64,000 nt of DNA from Thiohalospira sp051746205. GTDB taxonomy: Bacteria; Pseudomonadota; Gammaproteobacteria; Thiohalospirales; Thiohalospiraceae. The notes beneath the pieces are model-generated. The model did not search any database and was not told the DNA's origin. It saw only the letters and a program-made list of their open reading frames with translations. Made by a program: the position numbers and the translations under genes. Position 1 is the first letter of the stretch. Every line of letters starts with the position of its first letter. Where the stretch lies: NCBI GenBank assembly GCA_051746205.1, contig JBNJEU010000006.1, positions 5,439 through 69,438 of the forward strand, in the 5' to 3' direction. Shown here in pieces: positions 8,554 to 16,842 of the stretch.

Positions 8554-9705
8554 ATGGTGGACGACGTCGCCCGGCTCCGGAATGAACTCCGGCGCGAGGT
8601 GGATCGGCGCCGGGCGGCCGAGACACGGCTGGCCGAGAGCGAGGAGTGGCTGCGGCTCATCCTGGGTAATCTGCCCATCATCGTCTTCACTCTGGACCGC
8701 TCGGGTCGGGTCAGTCTGCTGGAGGGGCGCGGCACCGACCACCTCTGGTGCGTTCCCGACGACTGCATCGGTCAGCCGGTCGAGGCGGTCTTTACCACGG
8801 AACCCGGTTTCCGGGAGGCAGTGGAGCGCGTTCTGAATGGTGAAGCCAGCCGTGTCGAGACCTACTGCAGCGAACGGCGTTTCGAGATCCACCAGCAGCC
8901 GCTGTTCGCCGGGCGGGACGAGGTCGACGGCGCCGTGGGGGTGGCCATCGACATCAGCGAGCGGGCGCAGGTGGACCAGCTCAAGCGCGAGTTCATCTCG
9001 TCGGTCACGCACGAACTGCGGACCCCACTGACCTCCATCATCGGGGCTCTCGGCCTGCTTACCGGCGGCGCCATGGGCGAATTGCCGGACGGTGCCCAGC
9101 GCATGCTCGGCATTGCCCGGAACAACAGTGAACGGCTGTTGCGCCTGATCAACGACATTCTCGATCTGGACAAGGTAGACGCCGGGCGCCTGGTCTTCCA
9201 CTTCCGCGCCACGCCTCTGGACCACCTGCTGGAGCAGGCGGTGGAGTCCCATGGTCCGTACGCCGCCGAATACGGCGTCGATCTGGAGCTGGAGAACCAG
9301 TGCGGGATGTGTTGCATCCTTGGTGATGCCGACCGGTTGCTGCAGGTCTTCGCCAACCTCCTGTCCAATGCCGTGAAACATACCCCGGAGGGAGACCGCG
9401 TGCGGGTCCTGGCTCGCCTGGAAGGCGAGCGGGTCATCGTCGAGGTCGTCGACCAGGGGCCGGGAGTCCCGGAGGCGGCACGCGACCATCTGTTCGAACG
9501 CTTCACACCGGTCGCTGCCACCGGCCGGGGCGGTGGCTCCGGGCTGGGGCTTTCCATCGCCCGGGCCGTGGTTGAACGCCATGGGGGTCATCTGGATTTC
9601 CGTAATCGCGAGGAGGGCGGCGCCATCTTCTACTTCGATCTGCCGCGCAGCGACTGTGACACCGTGTCGTTCAGCAGCAGCTCCGCTGACGAAAGGGCCG
9701 GATAA
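8554..9705 (+). CDS. Soluble PAS-domain sensor histidine kinase (orphan)
   Basis: Histidine kinase of 383 aa with no transmembrane segment, so it should sense a cytoplasmic signal. Order: short N-terminal coil (1-30), PAS-like domain (about 30-140), dimerisation/phosphoacceptor domain with H153 in SSVTHELRTPLTS, then the ATPase domain with the N box (FANLLSNAVKHTP), G1 (DQGPGVPE), F box (LFERF) and G2 (GGGSGLGLSIA). All catalytic boxes look intact. No response regulator is adjacent; neighbours are argG 11 bp upstream and gshA downstream. Signal and partner cannot be deduced. Confidence 0.9.
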   Translation: MVDDVARLRNELRREVDRRRAAETRLAESEEWLRLILGNLPIIVFTLDRSGRVSLLEGRGTDHLWCVPDDCIGQPVEAVFTTEPGFREAVERVLNGEASRVETYCSERRFEIHQQPLFAGRDEVDGAVGVAIDISERAQVDQLKREFISSVTHELRTPLTSIIGALGLLTGGAMGELPDGAQRMLGIARNNSERLLRLINDILDLDKVDAGRLVFHFRATPLDHLLEQAVESHGPYAAEYGVDLELENQCGMCCILGDADRLLQVFANLLSNAVKHTPEGDRVRVLARLEGERVIVEVVDQGPGVPEAARDHLFERFTPVAATGRGGGSGLGLSIARAVVERHGGHLDFRNREEGGAIFYFDLPRSDCDTVSFSSSSADERAG

Positions 9706-9792
9706 CGGGACGATGCCCCGGAGTGCGGGTTTACGCTAGAATGGCCGTTTCCACGTTCGCCGTCCATCCGCAGCCGTGAAGGACATTCTGCT

Positions 9793-11364
9793 TTGTCGAC
9801 ACTGCTAGAACAGCGCCTCGAGTATCTCATGGCCAATGGCCCGGAGACCCTGGCGGGGCGCCGCGTGGGTCTGGAGAAGGAAAGCCTGCGAGTCGATCCA
9901 CAGGGACAGATCGCTCGGACGCCGCATCCCCGGACGCTCGGCTCCGCGCTGACCCATCCCTGGATCACCACCGACTATTCCGAGGCGATGATGGAGTTCG
10001 TGACCCCGCCGGCGGCGGGTGTGGAGTCATCGCTGGATTTCCTCTGTGACCTGCAGACCTTCGTCTACGAACACATCGGTGACGAGCGTCTCTGGGCCAC
10101 CAGCATGCCGTGCGCGCTGGCGGGGCCCGAGTCCATCCCCATCGCCGATTACGGTCCCTCCAATCCCGGCATGATGAAGACTGTCTATCGACGCGGGCTG
10201 GGCCACCGCTATGGCCGGACCATGCAGATCATTGCCGGGGTCCATTTCAACTTCTCCCTGCCGGAGGCGTTCTGGCCCATCTATCAGGCACTGGAAGGGG
10301 AGCCGGGGAGTCCGCGCGAGTTCCGTGACAATCGTTACTTCGGGATGATCCGCAACCTGCAGCGGGTGGGCTGGATCATCCCGTATCTCTTCGGCGCCTC
10401 GCCGGCGGTCTGCAAATCGTTCCTGGCCGCACGTGGCTCCCGGCTGGAGGAATTCGACGCCTCCACCGCCTATGAACCGTGGGCGACCTCCCTACGCATG
10501 GGCGACATCGGTTATACCAACACCCGTGAGGACCAGACCGGGATCAAGGCGTGTTACGACAATCTGGACGCCTATGTCGATAGCCTTCTGGGGGCCACGG
10601 AGACGCCGTTCCCCGATTACCAGCGTCAGGGCGTGGTGCGCGAGGGCCGTTACGAACAACTCAACGCCAACATCCTGCAGATCGAGAACGAGTACTATTC
10701 CACCGTGCGGCCGAAGCAGCCCACCGAGGGCATGGAGAAGCCGAGCCTGGCACTGCGGCGGCGCGGGGTCGCCTATGTGGAACTGCGTTCCCTGGATGTC
10801 AACGCCTGGCACCCCCTGGGCGTTGATGCTGGACAGCTGCGCTTCCTGGAGGCGCTGATGCTCTACTGTCTGTTGCTGGAGAGTCCGCCCATCGGACCGC
10901 GCGAGCGACACGACATCGATGGCAATCAGCTGGCCACTGCCCACCGTGGACGCGAGCCCGGATTTCGGCTGCGACGTAACGGCGGCATGATCCCGTTGCG
11001 TGACTGGGCTGAAGAGATCCTCGACGGGCTGCTCGGGATCGCCGAGTGGCTGGACCAGGGCGAGATCGGGACCCCCTACGCCGAGGCGGTGCGCGAACAG
11101 CGCGCCGCAGTGGCCGATCCCGAACGGACCCCGTCGGCCCGAATGCTGGCGGAGATGCGTGAGCACGGCGAGGGTTTTTTCGAGTTCGCCCGACGCCAGT
11201 CCGAGACGTTCCGCGATTACTACAGGGATCGGACCCTCGGGGCCGAACGGCGCGCCCTGTTCGAGGCCGAGGCCCGTCGCTCACTTGAGGCGCAGAACGC
11301 CCTGGAGGCGGAGCCCGGGGCCGATTTTGGCGATTTTCTGGCGGCTTACTTCGCCGGAGGGTAG
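9793..11364 (+). CDS. gshA: Glutamate-cysteine ligase
   Basis: First enzyme of glutathione synthesis, ligating glutamate and cysteine with ATP. At 523 aa it matches the gammaproteobacterial type-1 family (E. coli about 518). Signatures include GLEKESLRV near the start, TTDYSEAMMEFVTPP, GRTMQIIAGVHFNFS and VEYVELRSLD-type sequence (AYVELRSLDVN). The start is TTG at 9793, chosen because GAAGGA at 9778-9783 gives normal spacing and the protein then begins at the conserved N-terminus. TAGAAT at 9737-9742 is a possible -10 box. Confidence 0.95.
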   Translation: MSTLLEQRLEYLMANGPETLAGRRVGLEKESLRVDPQGQIARTPHPRTLGSALTHPWITTDYSEAMMEFVTPPAAGVESSLDFLCDLQTFVYEHIGDERLWATSMPCALAGPESIPIADYGPSNPGMMKTVYRRGLGHRYGRTMQIIAGVHFNFSLPEAFWPIYQALEGEPGSPREFRDNRYFGMIRNLQRVGWIIPYLFGASPAVCKSFLAARGSRLEEFDASTAYEPWATSLRMGDIGYTNTREDQTGIKACYDNLDAYVDSLLGATETPFPDYQRQGVVREGRYEQLNANILQIENEYYSTVRPKQPTEGMEKPSLALRRRGVAYVELRSLDVNAWHPLGVDAGQLRFLEALMLYCLLLESPPIGPRERHDIDGNQLATAHRGREPGFRLRRNGGMIPLRDWAEEILDGLLGIAEWLDQGEIGTPYAEAVREQRAAVADPERTPSARMLAEMREHGEGFFEFARRQSETFRDYYRDRTLGAERRALFEAEARRSLEAQNALEAEPGADFGDFLAAYFAGG

Positions 11365-11383
11365 CCGGCAGCGGTTTGCCGGC
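11364..11383 (+). terminator. Stem-loop just after gshA
   Basis: GCCGGCA (11364-11370) pairs with TGCCGGC (11377-11383) around a 6-base loop, overlapping the gshA stop. There is no T-run, so intrinsic termination is doubtful. The rest of the gap to 11555 is GC-rich without a recognisable gene. Confidence 0.3.
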
Positions 11384-11555
11384 GGCGGCAGCCGTCTGCC
11401 CGCCTCGGGTGCTGCCGATGCGGCGCAACGGTGCGGGGAAGTCGCGAGGGCGCCCACCGGGCGGGGCTGGTATGATGATTGCTAAGAAATATGGTAAGAC
11501 GCGGAACAGGAAACGGGAGCGGTGCTCCCCGACGAGAACCCGGAGGTGAGTACGG

Positions 11556-12080
11556 ATGGTCAATATTCCCAATATGTTCCAGGTTCAGACCGGACAGACC
11601 TCGGCGCGCGAGGCCGACGGCACCTGGCGTTCCCCCGCCGCTCGCGGGGGGGAGGCCCAGGAGGGGGATGCCGTTGATGCCCGCGCCACTGGCGGCTCCG
11701 ATCAGTTGAGCCTGAGCCCGGAGGCCCAGGCGCTGGGCGGCATTCTGGGCGGGAATCCGGAGGCACTGTCGGCTGCTCACGGTGGGCTGGCCGGTCTGCT
11801 GGACGAGGGCGATCGCGAGGCCCTGAACGGCATCGTGGCCGAGTATTCCGAGGCCACGGATGCTGGTCCGGAGGCGATCGCCGAGGCGGCCCTCTGGCTC
11901 CAGGAGCAGGCCGTTCAGGCCCGCTTCCTGGATTCGGAGGGGGCCGAGGGGACCGTGCTCACAGGTGAACTGAGCCAGCGGCTGGCCGATGACGAGGCCG
12001 CCGCCGGAGAGGCGCCCGAGGGGCTGGTGCAGGCCATGACAGCCTATTTCGGCGTGGACACCGAGAGCGAGCAGGCCTGA
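11556..12080 (+). CDS. Hypothetical protein
   Basis: Unrecognised 174-aa acidic, alanine/glycine-rich protein without signal peptide or membrane segment. A short motif DQLSLSPEAQAL near residue 50 resembles SLSPEA-type segments seen in several small proteobacterial proteins, including some flagellar regulators; this is not enough to assign a function. It has a strong ribosome site, GGAGGTGA at 11542-11549, six bases before the ATG, which supports it as a real gene. It is followed 47 bp later by a membrane-anchored OmpA-domain protein and may share its transcript. Confidence 0.7.
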   Translation: MVNIPNMFQVQTGQTSAREADGTWRSPAARGGEAQEGDAVDARATGGSDQLSLSPEAQALGGILGGNPEALSAAHGGLAGLLDEGDREALNGIVAEYSEATDAGPEAIAEAALWLQEQAVQARFLDSEGAEGTVLTGELSQRLADDEAAAGEAPEGLVQAMTAYFGVDTESEQA

Positions 12081-12127
12081 TGGAACGCGTGCCCCGGGGC
12101 ATGACCTGAACAGTGGAGAACGGACCA

Positions 12128-12880
12128 ATGCGCATCGCGGTGATCATCCTGGCGGTACTGACGGTCCTCTTCGGCGGGCTGGCCGGTTGGCTCTACTCCG
12201 CCGCACCGGGCGCCCAGCCGGGGACGGCGAGCGAGGAAATGGCGGCCATGCGGGAGATCAATCGCGAACTGCGTGAGCGCGTCGGCGATCTGGCCGAGGA
12301 GCAGAACCGGCTGGCGGCCGATCTCGAGCGGCGCATGAGTGCCGACGAGGCGGCCGACACCGATCGCATCGAGCGCATTCGCGAACTCCATGATGAACTG
12401 GTTGCGGTCCTGCGCGAGGAGATCGAACGCCAGGAGGTCCGGATCCGCCAGCTCTCCGATCAGCTGACCGTGCGCATTCTCGACAGGCACCTCTTCGATA
12501 CGGGCTCGGCCCGGTTGACGATGGAAGGGTACCGCCTGCTGCTGCGTCTCGGTGAACGTCTGGATCCCGACGGCGACGACGTCATCCGCATCGAGGGCCA
12601 TACCGACAACGTGCCGGTGGGTCCGGGCCTGACCAGCGACTTCGCCAGCAACTGGGAGCTCTCCGCTACTCGGGCCGTGGCTGTGGCTCGCTTCCTGGTT
12701 CAGGAGGTCGGCCTGGATCCGGAGCGGATCCAGGCCATGGGGCTCGGGGAACACCACCCGGTAGCCGATAACGACAGCGAGGCCGGACGGGCTCGTAACC
12801 GTCGCATCGAGGTTCGGATGATGCCCCCCAGCCCGCCGGCCGGCGGGCGGCAGGCCGAACTGGTGGAGCCGGCGGGCTGA
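12128..12880 (+). CDS. Membrane-anchored OmpA/MotB-type peptidoglycan-binding protein
   Basis: A 250-aa protein with an N-terminal membrane anchor (about residues 3-24). A charged coiled-coil segment (about 35-110) follows, then an OmpA-like domain with EGHTDNVPVG, FASNWELSATRAVAVARFL and ARNRRIEVRM, which should bind peptidoglycan in the periplasm. The topology resembles MotB or cell-envelope linkers, but no MotA-like partner is adjacent. The ATG at 12128 follows GGAGAACGGA; a GTG 15 bp upstream is in frame but overlaps that site. It converges with the DUF1841 gene, leaving 7 bp. Confidence 0.85.
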   Translation: MRIAVIILAVLTVLFGGLAGWLYSAAPGAQPGTASEEMAAMREINRELRERVGDLAEEQNRLAADLERRMSADEAADTDRIERIRELHDELVAVLREEIERQEVRIRQLSDQLTVRILDRHLFDTGSARLTMEGYRLLLRLGERLDPDGDDVIRIEGHTDNVPVGPGLTSDFASNWELSATRAVAVARFLVQEVGLDPERIQAMGLGEHHPVADNDSEAGRARNRRIEVRMMPPSPPAGGRQAELVEPAG

Positions 12881-12887
12881 ACCCGGC

Positions 12888-13313
12888 CTAGAGGCGGCGA
12901 AGGCACTCCAGATACGCGGTCTCGTCGGGCATTCGCCCGGCGCTCTGGGCCTCCCACAGGGCCTGCCCCAGACATTCCATCATGTGGTGTTCCGCGTCGT
13001 GGACATCCCCCAGTCGGTCGCTTAGACGAGAGTGGATCGCGACGATGCCCGCTGGCCGATCGGTACTCAGCTGTTCGCGCAGTCCGATGTGCATCGCCAT
13101 GTGCAGAAAGGGGTTGGTCTGGCCGTCCTCCGGGGTGTAATCGCGGTCATGGTGGGCCTCCCGGTCGTCGAGAAGCCCGTGGTACTCGGGGTGGAGGCCG
13201 ATGACGTCGGCCACCCTCCGGGTGCCGGGGTCGAGGATGGCGCCCGCGCGGGCCTGTTGCCAGGCATCGAAGAAGACCTGGCGCATGGCATTGCGATCGG
13301 TGCCGAACATCAT
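12888..13313 (-). CDS. DUF1841 family protein
   Basis: Small 141-aa cytoplasmic protein of the DUF1841 family, recognisable from MFGTDRNAMRQVFFDAW, the HPEYHGLLD segment and a conserved NPFLHMAMHIGLREQL block. Function is unknown; the family often sits next to nth. The ATG overlaps the nth stop (two ATGs in tandem; the first lies on ATGA), with AAGGTG upstream inside nth, so translation is probably coupled. Its 3' end faces the OmpA-domain gene. Confidence 0.88.
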   Translation of the reverse strand: MMFGTDRNAMRQVFFDAWQQARAGAILDPGTRRVADVIGLHPEYHGLLDDREAHHDRDYTPEDGQTNPFLHMAMHIGLREQLSTDRPAGIVAIHSRLSDRLGDVHDAEHHMMECLGQALWEAQSAGRMPDETAYLECLRRL

Positions 13314-13945
13314 TCGTACACCTTGTCGCGATGGTCGCAGATGTCCTCGACGACGCAGGCCCCGCAGCGCGGACGGCGCGCGGTACAGACGTAGCGGCCG
13401 TGCAGTATCAACCAGTGATGGGCTCCCATCATGAACTCCTTCGGGACCACCTTGAGCAACCGGTCCTCCACCTGTCGGACCGTCTTTCCGGGGGCGAGAC
13501 CGGTGCGGTTGGCGACCCGGAAGATGTGGGTGTCCACGGCGATGGTCGGCTCGCCGAAGGCCGTGTTGAGGACCACGTTGGCGGTCTTGCGTCCTACGCC
13601 CGGCAGTGCCTCCAGCGCCTTGCGATCCCGTGGCACCTCGCCACCGTGTTCGTGGATCAGTCGCTCGCAGGTGGCGATGATGTTGGCCGCCTTGGCGTTG
13701 AACAGACCGATGGTCTTGATGTGCTCCTTCAATCCCTCCTCGCCCAGGGCCAGGATGGCTTCCGGGGTTCGGGCTACCGGGAAGAGCTTTGCCGTGGCCT
13801 TGTTGACCCCGACATCGGTGGCCTGGGCAGACAGGATCACGGCAATCAGGAGTTCGAAGGGGGTCGTGTACTCGAGTTCGCTGTCAGGGTGCGGGTTCGC
13901 CTCGCGCAGGCGCTCGAAGAAGATGCGACGGGTCTCTCTGTTCAC
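13310..13945 (-). CDS. nth: Endonuclease III
   Basis: Base-excision repair DNA glycosylase/AP lyase for oxidised pyrimidines, 211 aa, the usual length. The helix-hairpin-helix LPGVGRKTANVVL with the catalytic lysine, the catalytic aspartate in VDTHIFRV, and a C-terminal 4Fe-4S cluster with spacing C-x6-C-x2-C-x5-C (CTARRPRCGACVVEDIC) are all present. It lies downstream of the rnf operon as in many gammaproteobacteria, but is separated from rnfE by a 138-codon gene and a stem-loop. Confidence 0.96.
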   Translation of the reverse strand: MNRETRRIFFERLREANPHPDSELEYTTPFELLIAVILSAQATDVGVNKATAKLFPVARTPEAILALGEEGLKEHIKTIGLFNAKAANIIATCERLIHEHGGEVPRDRKALEALPGVGRKTANVVLNTAFGEPTIAVDTHIFRVANRTGLAPGKTVRQVEDRLLKVVPKEFMMGAHHWLILHGRYVCTARRPRCGACVVEDICDHRDKVYE

Positions 13946-13964
13946 GTTCGGGTTCCGGAATCGG

Positions 13965-13988
13965 GGCCGACCCCGGACAGGGTCGGCC
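13965..13988 (-). terminator. Stem-loop after the 138-aa gene
   Basis: A perfect 9-bp stem, GGCCGACCC (13965-13973) with GGGTCGGCC (13980-13988), with a 6-base loop starts 11 bases after the stop of the 138-codon gene on the minus strand. There is no U-tract, so it may attenuate rather than end transcription into nth. Confidence 0.45.
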
Positions 13989-13998
13989 GGGATGGCTC

Positions 13999-14415
13999 TC
14001 AGGTGTGACGGAAGTAGCCGATGTCCGGTGCCGGCTCCTTCGGGTTCGCCTCGGCCTCCTTCCTCAGTTCGGCAACGAACTTCTCGTGTTCCTCTTCCAG
14101 CTTGTGCAGCTCGTCGCCGCTCAGGCGCGGGAAGACGACTCCCTTGATGAATTCGCCAAGGTCGGCGAGCGCCACCGCCCAGGCCTTGTCGTTAAGGTGG
14201 AAATTGCGGTGGGCGTGCTGGCCGAACGGATACTCCCTGAACTCGTGGGTCTTGGTCACCTTGAGGTGGGGATCGGCCTCGACGGTCTTCTTTGCCCAGT
14301 CGTACCACCACTTGTAGTACTTCTCCTGCAGCGCCTCGGTGTAACCTTCCTTCTCGAAGAAGGCGGCCACGGAGGCGCGTCCAGCGTTACCACTGAAGGG
14401 AAAATGTCCTGCCAT
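13999..14415 (-). CDS. Hypothetical protein between rnfE and nth
   Basis: Unrecognised 138-aa soluble, highly charged protein. The N-terminal half is rich in aromatics and lysine (EKYYKWWYDWAKK, then HEFREYPFGQHAHRNFHLND); the C-terminal half looks helical (ELHKLEEEHEKFVAELRKEAE). There is no signal peptide, cysteine motif or nucleotide-binding loop. The start at 14415 has a strong GAGAGGAGT site. It sits 59 bp after rnfE, where most gammaproteobacteria have nth directly, and a hairpin separates it from nth. A role with the Rnf complex is possible only by position. Confidence 0.75.
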   Translation of the reverse strand: MAGHFPFSGNAGRASVAAFFEKEGYTEALQEKYYKWWYDWAKKTVEADPHLKVTKTHEFREYPFGQHAHRNFHLNDKAWAVALADLGEFIKGVVFPRLSGDELHKLEEEHEKFVAELRKEAEANPKEPAPDIGYFRHT

Positions 14416-14474
14416 GATGTGTACTCCTCTCTGTTATCGGATGTCTAGATGGTACGGCGGAAAAGGGTGACTTT

Positions 14475-15155
14475 CTAGGCCGTTTCCGGTTCCGCGCCCG
14501 GCACCGGTTCGGCTCGCCGCGCGCGGCGAGCGTCGACCACGTTCTTTACTGCGATGAGCAGTCCCAGGCCGATGAAGGCTCCCGGCGGCAGGATGGCCAG
14601 CAGGAACCCGCTGTAGGCTTCCCACTCCAGGGTGAGACCACGGGCCGTCTCGCCGAACATCAGGTGCGCATCGGCGAACAGCGTCCCGGCCCCGACCATC
14701 TCGCGCAGCGCGCCGAGGACCACCAGCACGGCGGTGAAACCCAGCCCCATCATCAGGGCGTCCAGCGCCGACGGTCCCACCGGATTGTGCACGGCGAAGC
14801 CCTCGGCGCGTCCGATGATGCCGCAGTTGGTGACGATGAGCGGGATGAAGATTCCGAGGATCAGGTAGAGCTGGTGGAACCAGGCGTTCATCACCAGTTC
14901 GATGGCGGTCACCGCCGAAGCGATGATGAGAACAAAGACCGGCAACCGGATCTCGGTGCGGACCACGTTGCGGATGAGGGAGACCAGCACGTTGGAGGTA
15001 AGCAGCACCAGCAGCGTGGCCACACCGAGGCCGAGGCCGTTGACCGCGGTGGTGGTGACGGCCAGCAGCGGACAGAGCCCCAGCAACTGGACCAGGGCAA
15101 CATTGTTGTTCCAGAGTCCGTCACGGGAGATGGCGCGATAGTCGGCACTACTCAT
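14475..15155 (-). CDS. rnfE: Rnf electron transport complex subunit E
   Basis: Integral membrane subunit of the Rnf (Rsx) complex, which couples electron transfer between ferredoxin and NAD to ion movement across the inner membrane. The 226-aa protein has about six hydrophobic segments and family motifs NNVALVQLLGLCPLLAVT and IVTNCGIIGRAEGFA. The ATG at 15155 is inside the end of rnfG (8-bp overlap), so a long upstream in-frame extension is discarded. It is the last gene of the contiguous rnfABCDGE operon. Confidence 0.95.
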   Translation of the reverse strand: MSSADYRAISRDGLWNNNVALVQLLGLCPLLAVTTTAVNGLGLGVATLLVLLTSNVLVSLIRNVVRTEIRLPVFVLIIASAVTAIELVMNAWFHQLYLILGIFIPLIVTNCGIIGRAEGFAVHNPVGPSALDALMMGLGFTAVLVVLGALREMVGAGTLFADAHLMFGETARGLTLEWEAYSGFLLAILPPGAFIGLGLLIAVKNVVDARRARRAEPVPGAEPETA

Positions 15156-15798
15156 GGCTCTCTCCTCCTTCGGCGGGGGAACGGGCGAACAGCATCTCCC
15201 GGTTCTCCTCGAAATAGACCAGGGCGCGGCGCACAGCGTGGACCACGGCCCGGGGCGTGATGGTGGCGCCGGTGAACTGGTCGAAGGCCCCGCCGTCACG
15301 CTCCACCGTCCATTGTTCGCGGGGCGGATCACCGAGGCTACGCCCCGCGAAGGAATGGATCCAGTCGGAGCGGCGCGCCTCGATGGCGTCACCGAGACCG
15401 GGGGTTTCCGAATGCGAGACCACCCGCACGCCGACCACGGCCCCATCCGGCTCCACGCCGATCAGAAGCCGGATGGGGCCGCCGTAGCCGTCCGGGGCCT
15501 CCACGGTGAGCACCGCGGCCACTGGTTCGCCCTCGCGGCGCAGACGATAGACCGGCAGCGGTTCCGGGCTGCCCAGGGCCCGGGGTGCGGTGACCCGGAT
15601 GGAATCGTCCACCGGGTCGTTGTCGTAGCGTTGTGGCGGGACCAGCTCGTGCAGCGTCGTCAGGGTCGCCGCCCGCTGGTTCTCCTCGATGCGTTCCTCC
15701 GTGCTGGCGGCGGTAAGCGCGACCAGTGTGGTGCCGAGTACGGCGAACAGTGCGAGCAGACCGCCGGAAAGGGCCATGTTGCGCAGTAGCGGAGTCAT
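15148..15798 (-). CDS. rnfG: Rnf electron transport complex subunit G
   Basis: Periplasm-facing flavin subunit of Rnf, 216 aa, with one N-terminal membrane anchor. The FMN_bind motif is present: FTGATITPRAVV carries the threonine to which FMN is covalently attached in the family. SETPGLGDAIE is another conserved block. It overlaps rnfE by 8 bp and follows rnfD after 3 bp. Confidence 0.94.
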   Translation of the reverse strand: MTPLLRNMALSGGLLALFAVLGTTLVALTAASTEERIEENQRAATLTTLHELVPPQRYDNDPVDDSIRVTAPRALGSPEPLPVYRLRREGEPVAAVLTVEAPDGYGGPIRLLIGVEPDGAVVGVRVVSHSETPGLGDAIEARRSDWIHSFAGRSLGDPPREQWTVERDGGAFDQFTGATITPRAVVHAVRRALVYFEENREMLFARSPAEGGESHE

Positions 15799-15801
15799 GC
15801 T

Positions 15802-16842
15802 CTACTCCCGGCTCTGGCCAAAGACACGTGGCCTGAGATAGGTGTCGATGGTCGGCACCGCCATGTTCATCAGCAGCACGGCGAAGGCGACTCCATCGGG
15901 ATACCCGCCCCAGGTGCGGATGACATAGATCAGGATCCCGATCCCGATCCCGTACCAGAAACGCCCCCAATGGGAGGCCGGTGAACTCACCGGATCGGTG
16001 GCGATGAAAAAGGCCCCCAGCATGGTGGCCCCGGTGAGCATATGGAAAGCGGGGGTCGCGTAGGTGCTCGGGTCGATGGCATGGAACAGGAGGGCCAGAG
16101 CACTGGTTCCGAGGATTACTCCAGTCGGCGTCTGCCATGGAATGACTCGTTTGTGGACCAGCCACAGCCCGCCGACGAGAAACAGGGTGGCGATCCATTC
16201 CCAGCCGACGCCGCCGATTTTACCGAAAAGGGCCGAATCGGCGCGGATCTCGTCGAGGAGTGCCTGTTGATTCAGATCGTTCTTCAGCACGTCCAGTGGC
16301 GTCGCCCGGGTCACCGCGTCGAGGGTCGTTCCGGAGGGCAGAGTGCCGCTGGCAAGGTAATGCAGGTGGGCGCCCAGGTTCAGCACGAACGAGCCCGGAT
16401 CGCCCGGCGGTAGCCAGGCGGTCATTTCCCGGGGGAAGGAGATGAGCAGCACCGCGTAGCCCACCATGGCGGGATTGAAGGGGTTGTGGCCCAGGCCGCC
16501 ATAGAGGTGCTTGCCCAGCGCCATGGCGGAGAAGGCGCCGATGGCAATGAGCCACCATGGCATCAGGGGAGGCAGTGCCAGAGCCAGCAACCAGGCGGTA
16601 AGGACCGCGCTGCCGTCACCCAGGAACGGCGCCAGCGGGCGTTGGCGCAGTCTCAGTAACAGGGCCTCGGCGGCCAGGGTGAAGAGCAGGGCGGTGGCGA
16701 TGTTCAGCAGGATCCCGGGACCGAAGAACCAGGCATGGGCCAGCGTCCCCGGGATCAGCGCCAGGCAGACCAACAGCATGGTTCGGCGGACGCTGTTTCC
16801 CCCCGGATGGATGTGCGGTGAACTCAGCACGCGCTGAAACAT
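15802..16842 (-). CDS. rnfD: Rnf electron transport complex subunit D
   Basis: Polytopic membrane subunit of Rnf, 346 aa, with a second covalent flavin site recognisable as LTGATMLGAFFIATDP. Other family blocks are SSPHIHPGGNSVRRTM, GLGHNPFNPAMVGYA and GYPDGVAFAVLLMNM. Its ATG shares one base with the rnfC stop (TGATG), indicating coupled translation; the longer upstream open frame merely reads through rnfC in another frame. Confidence 0.95.
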   Translation of the reverse strand: MFQRVLSSPHIHPGGNSVRRTMLLVCLALIPGTLAHAWFFGPGILLNIATALLFTLAAEALLLRLRQRPLAPFLGDGSAVLTAWLLALALPPLMPWWLIAIGAFSAMALGKHLYGGLGHNPFNPAMVGYAVLLISFPREMTAWLPPGDPGSFVLNLGAHLHYLASGTLPSGTTLDAVTRATPLDVLKNDLNQQALLDEIRADSALFGKIGGVGWEWIATLFLVGGLWLVHKRVIPWQTPTGVILGTSALALLFHAIDPSTYATPAFHMLTGATMLGAFFIATDPVSSPASHWGRFWYGIGIGILIYVIRTWGGYPDGVAFAVLLMNMAVPTIDTYLRPRVFGQSRE

